From positions 154,501-218,500 of the forward strand of contig NW_026732290.1 of assembly GCF_028476545.1 (NCBI RefSeq): 64,000 nucleotides of DNA, written 5' to 3'. This document shows positions 35,120-48,300 of the stretch, one piece after another. Within the stretch, counting starts at the first letter, position 1. Each line of letters opens with the position of its first letter. Origin of the DNA: Physella acuta. Taxonomy: Eukaryota; Mollusca; Gastropoda; Physidae. The notes below the pieces were generated by a model. That model did not search any database, was not told the DNA's origin, and worked only from the letters and a program-made list of their open reading frames with translations. A program made the translations under genes and the position numbers.

Positions 35120-35190
<71 letters not shown>
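35077..35190. repeat. (TA)n microsatellite, two blocks
   Basis: Two TA arrays separated by AATGTATACTCA. Confidence 0.97.
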
Positions 35191-35191
<1 letters not shown>

Positions 35192-35825
35192 AGAAACTTA
35201 TGTGAAAAACTATCCGTTATTTTTACCATATGAAATATGGCATAACTTCTATCAGTAGTACTGATGTAACCATACAACGAACTAATATTTCGAGCTATCT
35301 CCCTTAATGGGTAAACGGTAAGTGGCTTATGGCCCTTGGGACCGGACGTGTTGAAGAAAGTCCGTCCAGCCCATCATGGCTTACATTTTTTTTGCCCTTG
35401 TTTTTATTCGGTCCTGGTCGCACTGTGCTGGAGAGTTAGATGAAGTTACTTCCCTTATGGTGATATTAATATCCTGATGTAAATATAAGGCTTTTGTGCT
35501 TGTGTTTTTTTTTGTTTTTCTATATGCTAGCGCATATTACTTGAACAATGTGTTAGTACTATAGAACAGAAATAACGATACCTCAAGGTTTGATCTGTAC
35601 TTGTAAATATGTGAGGGTCAGAGATAGGATTAAATGAGGGGCTTTGATCCTAGATTAGAGATAATCTTATTAGATCGCCTTAGAGTTCAGGTATCCTTTT
35701 GGGATTACAAGATACATGCGTATTTCTGTATGGCAGAGCAAAAGATATTTAAAGTACAGATGGAACTTTTTTCAGGGCCACGAGCCTTAACTCAGCTCTA
35801 TTTTTTCCCAGCATATATATGTGTG

Positions 35826-36055
35826 ATACGGCGTGTTCGAATGGTTGTGCTTACGACTGCTAACCTGAAAGTCTCAAAATCGAATCCTGGATTGGATTCC
35901 ACAGATCGCCCCTGCGTCCACTCAGCTCTTTTGGGTACCTTATGTACTGGGCATAGTACTGATCACACTATTCATTCATTAATCGATGTCATTGAAACAT
36001 AGAAACTCTACTCTATCTGTCAGTTTCGAAAGAGTACTTTACTTTTTGTAAAATT
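35826..36055 (+). mobile_element. SINE family B, full-length copy
   Basis: Head GTGCTTACGACTGCTAACC, AAAGTCTCAAAATCGAATCC, body CGTCCACTCAGCTC and TGGGCATAGTACTGATCACA, tail ACTCTACTCTATCTG and GAAAGAGTACTTTACTTTTT. Confidence 0.8.
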
Positions 36056-36274
36056 TAAGAGTAGCAGAGATAGTTCGAGCATTGTTAATTCGGTCTCATT
36101 CTGTTACACTGCAATAGACACAGCTTAACTCTGCTTCCACAACTAAAATATGTTTTTTACAGAAACTGCTAAACTCTACTTCCACAATAAAAAAAAAATT
36201 TAATTCGAGGTTTTAGTTTTGAGCATTACAAATTAATTTTAGCCATAGCTGTATTCAGATTTAAAAAAAAAACA

Positions 36275-36345
36275 GGTGGTCGAGTGTTAGAGCACTTAAT
36301 ATCCAGGTCTCTAGTTCGGTTCCCTTGCATGACTCAGTAGAACAT
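36275..36345 (+). mobile_element. tRNA-like SINE head remnant
   Basis: GGTGGTCGAGTGTTAGAGCA and CTCTAGTTCGGTTCCC. The body that follows does not match families B or C, so it may be a third SINE type or a decayed copy. Confidence 0.45.
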
Positions 36346-36802
36346 CATTGAGTTCATATATGTTCAAGAGATGCCTGAGGAGCAGAGGGCTGTAGCTACA
36401 CCTCTACATTGAGGAGCTCTCTTTTGTAAAGCCCACGTAAGCCTAGCAATTCATGCCTCTTCTTCCAATATCCTCCGGTGTTTTTTTTTTTTGAAACCGT
36501 ATTTTAAATATCTAGATTTTCGATATGCTGGTCAAGATTAGCTATCAGTACGGGCTACATATTAAAGAAACTCTTGAGGCTTACATTTTGTAGAAAAATC
36601 TTTTGTAATTGTAAATCCCTTTTTTTAAAAAATATTTCAAACAGGTCAATGTATGAACAATGAACCAGTGTACTCACATGATCTGGATTATTGATTTATC
36701 GACTCGTCGGTTGATTGGTTGGTTCATCGATCACCCAGCATGAAAGCTTACCGTTATGTAAACATCGTGACGAGTAGAGGAAGTAGCAGTTAAAACAGCA
36801 CT

Positions 36803-37165
36803 TTAAACAAATAAACACCCCACATCCAAACAAACGCGCTACATCCATATAAAAGCGCTACATCCAAATAAACGCACTACACCATAAATGAACGCGCTGC
36901 GCCCAAATAAACGTGCTACATCCAAATAAACGCGATACACACAAATAAACGCGCTACATCAAAATAAACGCGCTTCATCCTAATAAACACCCCACATCCA
37001 AATAAACGCGCTACATCCAAATAAACGCGCTACATCCAAATAAACGCGCTACATCCTAATCAATTCTCTACATCCACATAAACGCGCTATAACCGAATAA
37101 ACGCGCTACACACAAATAAACGCGCTACATCATTATATATCACGCTAAATACAAATAAACGATCT
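36803..37165 (+). repeat. 19-bp minisatellite
   Basis: About 19 units of CGCGCTACATCCAAATAAA with point variants. Confidence 0.95.
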
Positions 37166-38100
37166 AATTACAAAATACATGGTTTAACCAAATCAACAGG
37201 TATGTAGAGACAAAAAGAAGTTTCTGGGATAGAACAATCTCTTTGCACTAATTAAACCATGTTTAAAGTACAATGTTAGTTTTATTTCTTTTAATGATCC
37301 TAAATTCTACCACATCACACATTTGATGACATACTTACCTAGGTCCTGATATTAATATAGATGCCAGAAGAGTATAAGATTTTGTAGTGTGTCGTGCTGA
37401 TTTTGTTATTATACACACCAATGTGTACGTAAGTTACGTATGGTACACATAACTATATCAACAGAGAAGGTGAAATCTCAATAAATGATGAGTTATTTCA
37501 AATTTAAAATAACATTTTATTTTAAATCTTTGTATACAGAATGTAAAAATTCTGCGTCACTTTGGTTTAGACATAGCAGTGTTAGTTTCGTCCATTCATT
37601 GCAAGATTACTGTTCATACGTATTGACGTTTGAGGTTTAGTTTCGTATTAATAGTTTTTGGAAGGTCAGTTGTCCTACTTTAATACTTTGTTATGTTATA
37701 CGCATTATTCGATTGTAAGATCTTGTTTTTAGTTATCATTTTGACATTTTATGAAGTCAGGAGAAGCGAAAGACGTACTGACCCTCTAATCCATTTAGTA
37801 ATCTTTTTATCTTAAGGGGATAAATATTAACGCTATGGTTTTGTTCATGGGTGTATAGCAACACATAGGAGAGTAGAAGAAAACAGGGAAAATGATTGGA
37901 TTCCCCACCCGCAATCAGATATTAATTGACATGCACGTGAGCAGACCGATATGCAAATGTTGGGTAAAGGTCAGTCTATTTATAGCGCGGTGTCAAACAT
38001 GCTTTGATGTGGATCAAATATGAGGGGTGGGGGTGGGGGGATAAAGTGTAATCCTGGGTTAAGATTATGTGGGGATTGAATTATATAACCAAATCACAAG
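37166..38100. other. Unassigned AT-rich sequence
   Basis: No supported feature; CA/C-rich sequence begins at about 38100. Confidence 0.5.
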
Positions 38101-38479
38101 CCTACACACTGCCTTTTCCTTCACCCACAAATAATCACTCTTCCACACACACAAATGATCAGTCATCCACACAAATGATCAGTCATCCACACAAATGATC
38201 AGTCACACACACACCGAAATAGGATATCCGCATACCCACACATGAACTTTCTCACTCCCCACGCACCTATTCTCCTCACCTCCCCACACACAAATACTTC
38301 CGTTCTACAAATTAATTATACATTGGCGCTCAACAAATAAACAATGTTACGCCCCCCCCTCCCCAAACTGACACATTCATACAACCCCACCCTTAACACA
38401 CTTATACAACATAGTCATGCATCATCTCCTCTCCCCACATACATATACTCCCCCCCCCCAATATACACACCATCCCTAA

Positions 38480-38697
38480 CAGAGGCGTAGCAACCCTTCC
38501 CGGCGCCCGGGGACAAACTTTTCAATTTGCAGCCCCCCCCCCCCCCCGGCAAGATTTCGATTTGCACCCCCCCCACCCCTCAAACTTTCGATTTCCACCA
38601 CCCTCAACCTTTCATTTTTTTTTTTCAAACCCATTTTGGCGCCCCCTAACGTCGGCGCCAGGGGATATATGCCTCCCCCCCCCTCGCTACGCTACTG
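38480..38697 (+). mobile_element. CAGAGGCGTAGCGA-family transposon with perfect duplication
   Basis: Termini CAGAGGCGTAGCAACCC and CTCGCTACGCTACTG. Perfect 8-bp direct repeats ATCCCTAA at 38472-38479 and 38698-38705. The interior closely matches 29764-30014. Confidence 0.92.
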
Positions 38698-39156
38698 ATC
38701 CCTAATCTTCGAACATAAGCCTTCCTCAAAAACATAGTCCTTCCTCTCCATAAACCAAAAAATACTCCATCCTACACACATCATTACACATTCCCACACA
38801 ATAACACCATCCCCCCCATATAACCAACCCCCACATGCACACTTAATCCCTGCTCTCCAAACATAAGCCTTAGTCAAACAAACTAAAACAATACTCCATC
38901 CTACACGCATCATTCCACACTTACACACTCACACACAATTCCCACCCTTCCCTTCCACAACCCCCCCCCCCCCCCCCCACATAAACACACAAATACACAC
39001 ACAACCGCAAAACCAAGATGGAAGTTTAAGAGGCTTAAAACATCGATAATTTACTCCCCTGAAAACAACAATCAATATCCGTCCCAAATGTATCCATGTT
39101 GTGTGTTGATTGGCTCGCTCTTTCACGCGCTGGAATGCGATTTAAACCGGTGAACA

Positions 39157-39283
39157 ATGGCTTTCGAAAATCTCGCGACTACGCGTGCAGTCTTTAGTGT
39201 GAGTACATGTGGTGTAGCCGTCTTGGACGGTTGGGGAATTCAGTGTTTTGATTTTTATGGACGGTTATACAATTCACGTGAAG
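39157..39283 (+). CDS. Candidate first coding exon of an unidentified gene
   Basis: ATG in a strong context (A at -3, G at +4) opens 42 codons plus one base. The product starts MAFENLATTRAVFSVSTCGV and runs without a stop into AAG|GTAAGAA, a consensus donor. I do not recognise the peptide. An alternative donor, AGT|GTGAGTA, lies inside it near 39199. No acceptor-side exon is visible in the window, so the partner would lie farther downstream. A stop-free run this long can occur by chance, so this is only a candidate. Confidence 0.3.
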
Positions 39284-39404
39284 GTAAGAATACATTTTGG
39301 TGTATTGTTAGTTATTTTTAGCTACGTAATAACAATACTTGAGGAAGTTTAGTTGAAATTATGGTCCGTGTTTAGGAAATAATTATTGGAAATTATTAGA
39401 ATGT

Positions 39405-39645
39405 GTAAGAACGGATTGGCCTAGCGGTAGAGCACTAGACTCCTAATGTGAAAGTCTCTTGTTTGAATCCCTGCGTCCACTCAGCTCTAGTGGGTACCTA
39501 ACTCAAGTTAAGGACAGTAAAGGCGGCTGGGCATAGTGCTGACCACATTATCTCTTCATATGCTGAGGTCACAGAAACAGGTGAACTCTACTTCACTTCT
39601 TGCTCCATAGACCGTCAGGTTTGAAAGGGAACTTTTTTTTTTAAA
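39405..39645 (+). mobile_element. SINE family B, best-preserved full-length copy
   Basis: Head GGCCTAGCGGTAGAGCACTA and AAAGTCTCTTGTTTGAATCC; body CGTCCACTCAGCTCTAGTGG, GGTACCTAACTCAAGTT, GGCGGCTGGGCATAGTGCTG; then GAAACAGGTGAACTCTACTT and GACCGTCAGGTTTGAAAGGG with a T/A-rich end. Confidence 0.9.
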
Positions 39646-39714
39646 TTAGAAAAGGAGTTATTTTAGAAGAGAATTTCGATAGCAACAATCTTTTAAAGTA
39701 ACAAATAAGGCCTG

Positions 39715-39910
39715 GAAGTCTTGGGGAGAAGGTGAAGTAGAGTTCACCTGTGTGTCAGTCATAGGAAGAGATAGTGTAGTCAGAACAATTTTTAGCAGCC
39801 TTGACTTTCAAGAATTTTGAATGAAGTATTTATCATAGCATGTTAGACTCGGAGACTGACGGTAAACCTTTCGGATGTGTAAGCACTTTACCACTCGACC
39901 ACTCATTCAG
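39715..39910 (-). mobile_element. SINE family B, diverged copy
   Basis: Opposite orientation to its neighbour: tail block AAGTAGAGTTCACCTGTGT on the + strand at the left, and a decayed head (ACTTTACCACTCGACCACTC) at the right. Confidence 0.65.
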
Positions 39911-40130
39911 GAGATTTTTTAAAAGGTTAACCATCGTGCTACGGATGTGATTACTTTTTAACTAAGGTTATTATAATACTTAGTATAACACTAACTATAA
40001 CCCGAATTGTAAACAATTGTTTTTTTTTTAACAGTTTTTAATTTATAGATTTTTTCTCCGGGGAGGTTTTTTTTTAACATGGGGAGGGGGCGGGCTTACA
40101 TTACTGGGGCTATAGCGGCAGACACTTCAA

Positions 40131-40234
<104 letters not shown>

Positions 40235-40858
40235 TATATAGGTTATTTTTCTTTATTATTCCGGGGATTGTGCGCGTGCTTCAGGGGGTTGGGGAGGTGG
40301 GAGTAAGGGGGCACTGACAACCCCCCCCCCCACCCCCCCACCACCCCCCCCCCTTTTCGGAAGATATACCCGGAAAAAAATACTCTCAAACTAAGTAACA
40401 AACTTCAGCACTAAATCTCACTGCTGGGCTATTGCTGCTCTTGGTGTTCCAGTAAGGTTACATCAATAGTTTAGAATGGCTAATCAATAACAGCAACAAC
40501 CTTTTAAAAAAAAACAATGCATAATAGTCAGGTGAAACATATTTATATTGTATTGTTTACGTCACACACTGTTTACGTTTTAATTAAGAAAGCCCCATGT
40601 GCATAATCTTGTTTTAGCAATTAATTTAAGATCCTTTTTCTTGCTTCGTTGTTCAGTTAAAAATAATTAAAAATAATTATTTTTTTTTACTTTTTGTTGA
40701 CGTACTTGGGATAAGCTGGGTTAATCCGGCAACAGGTGGTACACTGGGGGGATTAAGTATGTGCTAATTCAATCAAGGTTTTATCGGATTAATTAGGTAA
40801 TATTTAGGCTCGGCGCGGCACTGTGGGCAGATCAAAGAGTAAAGGTGTTTTATGTTTA

Positions 40859-42400
40859 GTTGGGTGAGGGGAGGTTAGGGGAGGTTGGGGGAGATTAAGG
40901 CGTGGGTGAATTTAGTGAAGAGATGTTGGGGGAGATTAGAGTGTGGGTGAATTGAGTGAGGGGAGGTTGGGGGAGATTAGAGTGTGGGGGAATTGAGTGT
41001 GGGGAGGTTGGGGGAGATTAGAGTGTGGGGGAATTGATTGTGGGGAGGTTGGGGGAGATTAGAGTGTGGGGGAATTGATTGTGGGGAGGTTGGGGGAGAT
41101 TAGAGTGGGTGAATTGAGTGAGGGGAGGTTGGGGGAGATTAAGGCGTGGCGGAATTGAGTGAGGGGAGGTTGGGGGAGATTAGAGTGTGGGTGAATTGAG
41201 TGAGGGGAGGTTGGGGGAGATTAGAGTGTGGGTGAATTGAGTGAGGGGAGGTTGGGGGAGATTAGAGTGTGGGTGAATTGAGTGAGGGGAGGTTGGGGGA
41301 GATTAGAGTGTGGGTGAATTGAGTGAGGGGAGGTTGGGGGAGATTAGAGTGTGGGTTAATTGAGTGAGGGGAGGTTCGGGAAGATTAGAGTGTGGGTTAA
41401 TTGAGTGAGGGGAGGTTGGGGAAGATTAGAGTGTGGGTTAATTGAGTGAGGGGAGGTTGGGAGAGATTAGAGTGTGGGGGAATTGAGTGAGGGGAGGTTG
41501 GGGGAGATTAGAGTGTGGGTGAATTGAGTGAGGGGAGGTTGGGGGAGATTAGAGTGTGGGTTAATTGAGTGTGGGGAGGTTGGGGGAGATTAGAGTGTGG
41601 GTGAATTGAGTGAGGGGAGGTTGGGGGAGATAACAGTGTGGGTGAATTGAGTGAGGGGAGGTTGGGGGAGATTAGAGTGTGGGGGAATTGAGTGAGGGGA
41701 GGTTGGGGGAGATTAGAGTGTGGGTGAATTGAGTGAGGGGAGGTTGGGGGAGATTAGAGTGTGGGTGAATTGAGTGTGGGGAGGTTGGGGGAGATTAGAG
41801 TGTGGGTGAATTGAGTGAGGGGAGGTTGGGGGAGATTAGAGTGTGGGGGAATTGAGTGAGGGGAGGTTGGGGGATATTAGAGTGTGGGTGAATTGAGTGA
41901 GGGAGAATAGAATGTGGGAGAATTAAGTGAGGGGGAGGTTGGGGGAGATTATAGTGTGGGGGAATTGAGTGAGGGGAGGTTGGGGGAGATAACAGTGTGG
42001 GTGAATTGAGTGAGGGGAGGTTGGGGGAGATTAGAGTGTGGGGGAATTGAGTGAGGGGAGGTTGGGGGAGATTAGAGTGTGGGTGAATTGAGTGAGGGGA
42101 GGTTGGGGGAGATTAGAGTGTGGGTGAATTGAGTGAGGGGAGGTTGGGGGAGATTAGAGTGTGGGGGAATTGAGTGAGGGGAGGTTGGGGGAGATTATAG
42201 TGTGGGTGAATTGAGTGAGGGGAGGTTGGGGGAGATTATAGTGTAGGTGAATTTAGTGAGGGGAGGATGGGGGGAGATTAGAGTGTGGGGGAATTGAGTG
42301 AGGGGAGGTTGGGGGAGATTTGAGTGTGGGTGAATTAAGTGATGGGAGAATAGAATGTGGGAGAATTTATTGATGGGAGGGAGATATTAAAGCGTAGAAG
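40859..42400 (+). repeat. G-rich 41-bp minisatellite
   Basis: About 36 units with the words GAATTGAGTGAGGGGAGGTT and GGGGGAGATTAGAGTGTGGG. Each unit has several runs of three or more G on the + strand, so it could form G-quadruplexes. The right end degrades gradually after 42320. Confidence 0.96.
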
Positions 42401-42598
42401 AATTCAGTATGAGGATATTAGCCGTGTAGAATTCTTTAAGGGGAGAATAGAGTGTAGGGTAAGTAAGTAAGGGGAGATTAAAAGATGGGAGAATTAAGTT
42501 TAGATCATGAGAGTGTCCATGATGCCAATGTGTCTTACCATTTTAAATTATAAATTTGCTTCAATTCAATAATATTATTACATTTGTACGATATATAT

Positions 42599-42600
<2 letters not shown>

Positions 42601-42670
<70 letters not shown>
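42601..42670. repeat. (TA)n microsatellite
   Basis: About 34 TA units. Confidence 0.97.
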
Positions 42671-42673
<3 letters not shown>

Positions 42674-42770
42674 CATGTTGATATATAAAAGATTCATCAA
42701 ATCAAAAAACAAATTTTATAGGAAAATAGCCACCAATTTGGATTACCTTTTTGTTTATATTCTGAATTAT

Positions 42771-43090
42771 AATTAAACTCATTTGCATGTTCAGTTTTAA
42801 AAATATAATTGTAATTAAACCTTTTTTATTATGTGTATAAGTAAACGATCTTAAATAAATGAAAGAACACGTCAGAAAGAAAAATTACTATTATAAATGT
42901 GTATCAAGTATCAGTCCTTATAAAATACTTTTATTTACCATTTTAAAATAATCACATCAACATTATTTAAATCTTTACATGTCTTTATAACATGTATTTC
43001 ATTCAAGATGGTTTACTTACATAGATCTAATTCAAAACGTCTAATTACAATTTAATTTTTACACCTGAAAATGCAAATGTGTAATTAAAT
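42771..43090. mobile_element. Foldback/MITE element, 320 bp, arms of about 120 bp
   Basis: The left arm contains CATTTGCATGTTCAG, TAATTGTAATTAAAC and AAGTAAACGATCTTAAATAA. The right arm, read on the - strand, contains CATTTGCATTTTCAGGTG, AATTGTAATTAGACG and AAGTAAACCATCTTGAAT. The spacer is AT-rich. A related copy lies at 50.5 kb. Confidence 0.7.
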
Positions 43091-43975
43091 GGTGATTCAA
43101 CACATTTTTTTTTCGGTGGGGAGGTGGTTTGGGGGGGGGGGGGGGAGTATGGGCTTATTATAAGTAAGGCTGAAATAAATTTAGGATTAAATTTTAAAAA
43201 TGTAAATATAAGTACAATGCGACACAAATTAAGCGTTCAATCCCTGTCAACCGTATCTCTCTATAGCAGTCCAAACAAGGTAATTAAAAAGTCTAGTGAC
43301 AATTTTAGCGCAATTTCCTTGTTATCTAAAAATAGCTCCGTCGTAGCGTAAATCAAGAGCAGGGTTAGTAAAACCATTGGTTAAAATACATGTTTTATTT
43401 ACAATAGAGTTACATGACTAAAAACCTTTGCGCGCCTAGCTACCGAACGTGATGTCGCAGCCATTGAACGTGATGGCGCAGCTATTGAACGTGATGACGC
43501 GTGTGGTGTGGTTGGATAAAAATGCCTACTAATTCGGTCCAAATTTTAATTAATTCAAAAACATTTTGTGACCGAACGAAAGGATATTTTTGAAAACTTT
43601 CTTCGGCAATATTGTTCTAAATTATGGCATGAATCGATTGCTACATGTTTCAAGTCGCTAAGTGGTCTGGTTGCCGAGATATGGGCCAAAAACTGAATTT
43701 TTTTCGAGGTTTTTTGGCTTTTCCGGGAAATCCATGAAAGAAACCCGGATTTTTTATGGCCTATGTTCATCCTCGTAACTTGCTTAACATATTTGCTTTT
43801 GGAACTAGTCATCGATATTGCTTCGTTGAGGAGGAGATACGACTTAAAGCTGCGGACACACATTCATACATTCATCCATCCATCCATTCATCCATCCAGA
43901 AATGACGGGTTAATAAACGCAATTCTCCAGAATGGAAATTGCGCTAAACAAAAATGTCAACTCAGACAGGTAATT
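43091..43975. other. Unassigned sequence
   Basis: Includes a poly-G run (43128-43146) and a (CATC/CATT)n patch (43862-43899). It is the left target flank of the LINE. Confidence 0.5.
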
Positions 43976-43992
43976 TACATCAAAATCAGTAT
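43976..43992. repeat. LINE target-site duplication, left copy
   Basis: TACATCAAAATCAGTAT, identical to 49510-49526. Confidence 0.93.
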
Positions 43993-45348
43993 TTTTTTTT
44001 TATTTTTTATTTTTTTATTTTTTTTTAATACTTTTATTTGCAATTAAAACAAGTACATCAACATCACATTTTTTTTACATAGTTTCAAAAGAAAACGAAA
44101 GGTTTTAAACATGTACATAAAGAATATTTACATGATGTCATGTATATGATTATAACAAAAATTACAAAAGATGGCAGTAAAAGGGGTGAAGGTCAAATAA
44201 ACGTGTCAAAAGTCTGGGTGGGGAGTGGAAAGGATATTTTTCCGAGAATGACAAAGGGCCAGTGGAGCATTTTCAATGTAGGGAAACAAAATAAGTTGAA
44301 CTAGTTAAAAGAGTGTTTATTTATGTACTGGTCGCATTGAGTTTTCAAAAGGTTGCTGTGTAAAAAGGAGGGGAAAGAAACAAGATTTAGAACTTTAAAA
44401 AGTAAATGAATAGATATTCGAAATTGATGTTGGGGTGGGTGGTGGGGTCGTTGGAACAGTTAAAGGGAAAGTGGTGTTTTCATGTCTAAGGGTAAGTGGA
44501 TAGAGGGGGGAGGGGGGAGTGGGTAGATGTGTCTAACGAGGCGTGGAGAGGGTGACTGCGTGTTTTAAGGCAAGCCAAGCGTCAAATTTTGTGCTGTGTT
44601 ATCTGACTGCTGAGGTGTTTCCATTTGTAGTGTGTGTGGGTGGGGGGGGAGGGTTTGACGAACAGATTGCTGTGTGAGCGAATTAGTAGGAGGGTGAAAG
44701 GTTGGTATGTTCAAGTCGGTGTTTATGTTTAGATGAATGTTTAGTACCGACAGGTTAGGGGTGTGTAGGCGTGTAGCTATCACGTGTATGGATACAGTGG
44801 AGTTTTATAGATTAAAAAAAAAGGGTGTTCACATAAAAGAGTTAGTAAAGTTAACGAAACAACTGTAAGTGTTAATGTGGTGATAATAAAATGAATACAA
44901 AAGGAGTACGGGTTATTGGGGTCATTTGTACTTTGTGGACCAAAGTACCTTACATATATGATAATGATAATGATAGCTTTACAATGTTTGTAAGCTTTAT
45001 AAATTAAACAATACACAAAAAGCAACAATAGGGAAATGAAATGCCAAATGATAAATGATGCGACACAAAGTGGGGACATGGGGGTTGGGGGGTGGGGGTT
45101 ACATTGAAGTTGTTAGAAATGTATTTGGATAATAAATCATTGTCACTGTTTAACATAGTACTTCATCACAGGGGTGGTGGTGATGGGGACGAGGGGATGC
45201 AGTTTTGAGGGGAAATTTGATATTGGGATCATGAGGTTTAGGGGCGGGGGGCGGAGAGGGTGTGATGAAAGGGGGATGTGTCAGTTCGATTAGGCGTTCC
45301 AGGTGGCAAAAGCAGTGTAATATGTTCTTTACGTTTTGGTGTTGTTAA

Positions 45349-48300
45349 TTATGGTATATGTGTTTGAGTGCTGTCATTGTCGAGTCGTCTACGATAAATC
45401 AAGTCTAGTACGTGTCCCGTGAACTGTACCTTGTCGTGTTTTGCTTTTATTCTGCTGTTCCAAATAGTCTGTCTATATATAGCTACCGTCCTTGCTTTTT
45501 GCTCTAGGTCCGTCCTATCTCTTTGTATTGGGATTTTGTTTAGAGTTATGACTATATCGATATTGTAGGTCTCGTTTTTTATTATTTTGTTTTCTAGCGT
45601 CTTTTTCATGTTTTGTATGGTGGGGCATTCTAAATAGATGTGCGTTTCGGTTTCGGGTGTGTTTTGTCTGCATAGTGGGCAAAATGGTTTCTGTTGTTTT
45701 GCTAGGGGTGTTGAATTGTAGATGAGTCTGTAAGTTATTTCCCTGGCTTTGGGTGTGATGGTTTTGAGGTGTAGGTTTCTGAAGGTGTCCATTGTGTCTG
45801 TTAGAGCGTATTTCCTACACCATTGAATTATGTTGTATAGTGGAGTTGAGAGCTTTTGCACTAACTTTTTGTAAATGTTTTGTGGCTTTTTGTGAACAAG
45901 TTTTTCGTTGTTTTTTAATATTTGTAAACATTCTGTGTAAAAGGGACTGTGTTTTCCTCCAATGTAATGTGGAGTTGTATTATTGATTTTTGTAAGTTTG
46001 TTTAGCTGAATGCCTATATAGTACTGAGCTAGAGGGTGAAAGTTTGGTTGGCTAATTATTCTGCTAATGTGTGTTAGTCTAAATGTATTGATTTTGGTCT
46101 GTATATCGTGCAGGTTTATTCCTCCATGAAGTTTGTTTTGTACTAAAGTGTTGTGGCTAATGTTTGAAATTGTGGTCTGAAATATGTACTCTCTCATGAT
46201 TTTATTCAGATGTTTAATTGTTGGCTTTGGGATTGTTTTAGCCGTGGCTATATAGGTGATTTTGGGGATGACATACCTATTAATTATAGATGACCTAGCA
46301 AAAATTGTTGTTGAGCTAAATTTATAAAGTGCTATGGTGTTTTGGATTTTGCTTAATACTTGTTTCCATTCATCATCGTTGTTGGTGTGTGGGTTACTAT
46401 AGTGGGTTATGCCGTAAAGTTTTAGTTTGTTGGTACCTAGCATGTTTAGTGGGTAATTGGGTTTGTTGATCCACCGTCCAAGTCCCATAATTTTGGTTTT
46501 CATTAGGTTAATTTTTGACCCGCTACCCAGCCCAAATTCAAGGAAAGTGTCTGTTATTAGAATGATAGATTTTTCGGTTTGGAGGGTAAATGCTGTATCA
46601 TCAGCGTACGTTAGAATTTTTTTGTTTAATTGATTTGGAATGTCGATTCCTCTAATGTCTCTAGTGTTTCTAATGCATTCTAAAAGGGGTTCGAGTGTTA
46701 GTATATAAAGGATTGGAGATAGGGGACAGCCTTGTCTGACTGATTTATTTATTCTAAAGGGTTGGGAAATATTATGGTTTATCAGTAAGTGACTATGTGC
46801 ATTAAAATAGATTATTTTTATCCATGTCGTAAAGTATTGTCCTCAATTGTTTGCTTCTAAGATTTTGTGAAGATATTTGTGAGCTACCCGGTCGAAGGCT
46901 TTTTCTTGATCTAAACTGAGTATGCATGCTTGAGTGTTTTTCTCGTGTGTGTAGTGGATGATGTCTCTAATTAAGTGATTGTGATTTTGTATGTTCCTAC
47001 CTGTGATGTTGCATTGTTGGTCTACATTTATAATTTTATGCAAGTGCGGTTCAGTTTTGGAGACTAGAGCTTTGGATAGGATTTTGTAATCAGTGTTTAG
47101 GAGAGAAATAGGTCTATAGTTTTGGGTTAGTTTAGGATCGGTTTTGGGTTTGCGTATTAATGTTATGTATGATCTGTTGAAATTTTCGTGGCATTGTTCT
47201 AGCAGAAACATTTCTCTAAAGGTAGCTAAAAGGAGAGAAATTAGGTCGGTTGAAAAGGCTTTAAAAAATTGGCTTGTCAGGCCGTCCGGCCCTGGCGATT
47301 TATTTGAATTTAATTTCAGTATGGCTTTGGTTATGTCGACTGGCTGAAAGGGGGTGTCAATATTAATTTTGTCGCTGTCATGTAATGGTTTAATAAACTT
47401 AAGGAATTTGTCTTGTATGTCTATGTTTGTCTCTTCGAACTTATATAGTTGCGTATAATAGTCTCTAAATATTGATTGAATTTTTTCAGGGTCAGTCGTC
47501 TCTTGGTTGTTGTTATCTATGAGATGTGTGATTTGTTTTGCCCTCTGAAAGCTTTGTTCTAAAATTAAGGTGTGGTGTGTGGGATTTTCCGAGCCTATTT
47601 GTTCGATTCTACTTCTAATTTGCGCCCCTCTATATTTGTGCTCTTGTATTTTAGAAAGTTCTGTTTCTGTTGCGTCTATTTGTTCTTTGTTGTTGTTGAT
47701 TCCTTTCAGTATACTTAATTGTTTTTCTAATTTAGTTTCTATGTGGGCCCTTACGCTATTAATGCTACATGCATATTGGATAGATACCCGCTTAATGTCT
47801 TGTTTTAAATCTTCCCAATGTTGGATTTTGTTAAATTTTGGTGATGACTGCGTGTACAATTTTATTAAGTCCTTTATAATGTTAATGTAGCGCTCGTCTA
47901 GTAAGAGTGTATTATTGAATTTCCAATATGTGTTGTGTTTTGGTTTGTTTTGTATTTGTTCGTTTTTTAAAGTTGTCAGAACTGCTGTATGGTCGCTAAA
48001 CTGTAGTGTTGAGAATAGGTGTTCTACTTTGTTGATTTTCATGTTCGATGGGGCGTAAATTCTGTCTAGACGGAATCTATTCCCAGATGTGTTACTTCCG
48101 TGGGTGGTTTGTATGGTGTGTGGATATTGCGCTCTGTATGTATCGACTAAATTGAAATATGTTTTAATGTTGTTGATTGAGTTGGCGTGTGGTTTGTCTG
48201 CGGTTAAACGGTTTCGAATTATGTCTTTTGGTCCTAAAATGTCTAATCTGTCTTCCACGAAATTGAAGTCCCCGGCCAAAATGATGTCATGTTGGTTGTA

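Noticed and set aside
35634-36002. 122-codon open frame
   Set aside because: Its second half is a SINE-B copy and the first half has no recognised motif.
44565-45079. Frames in the LINE 3' UTR on the - strand
   Set aside because: C-rich 3' UTR sequence without similarity to LINE proteins.
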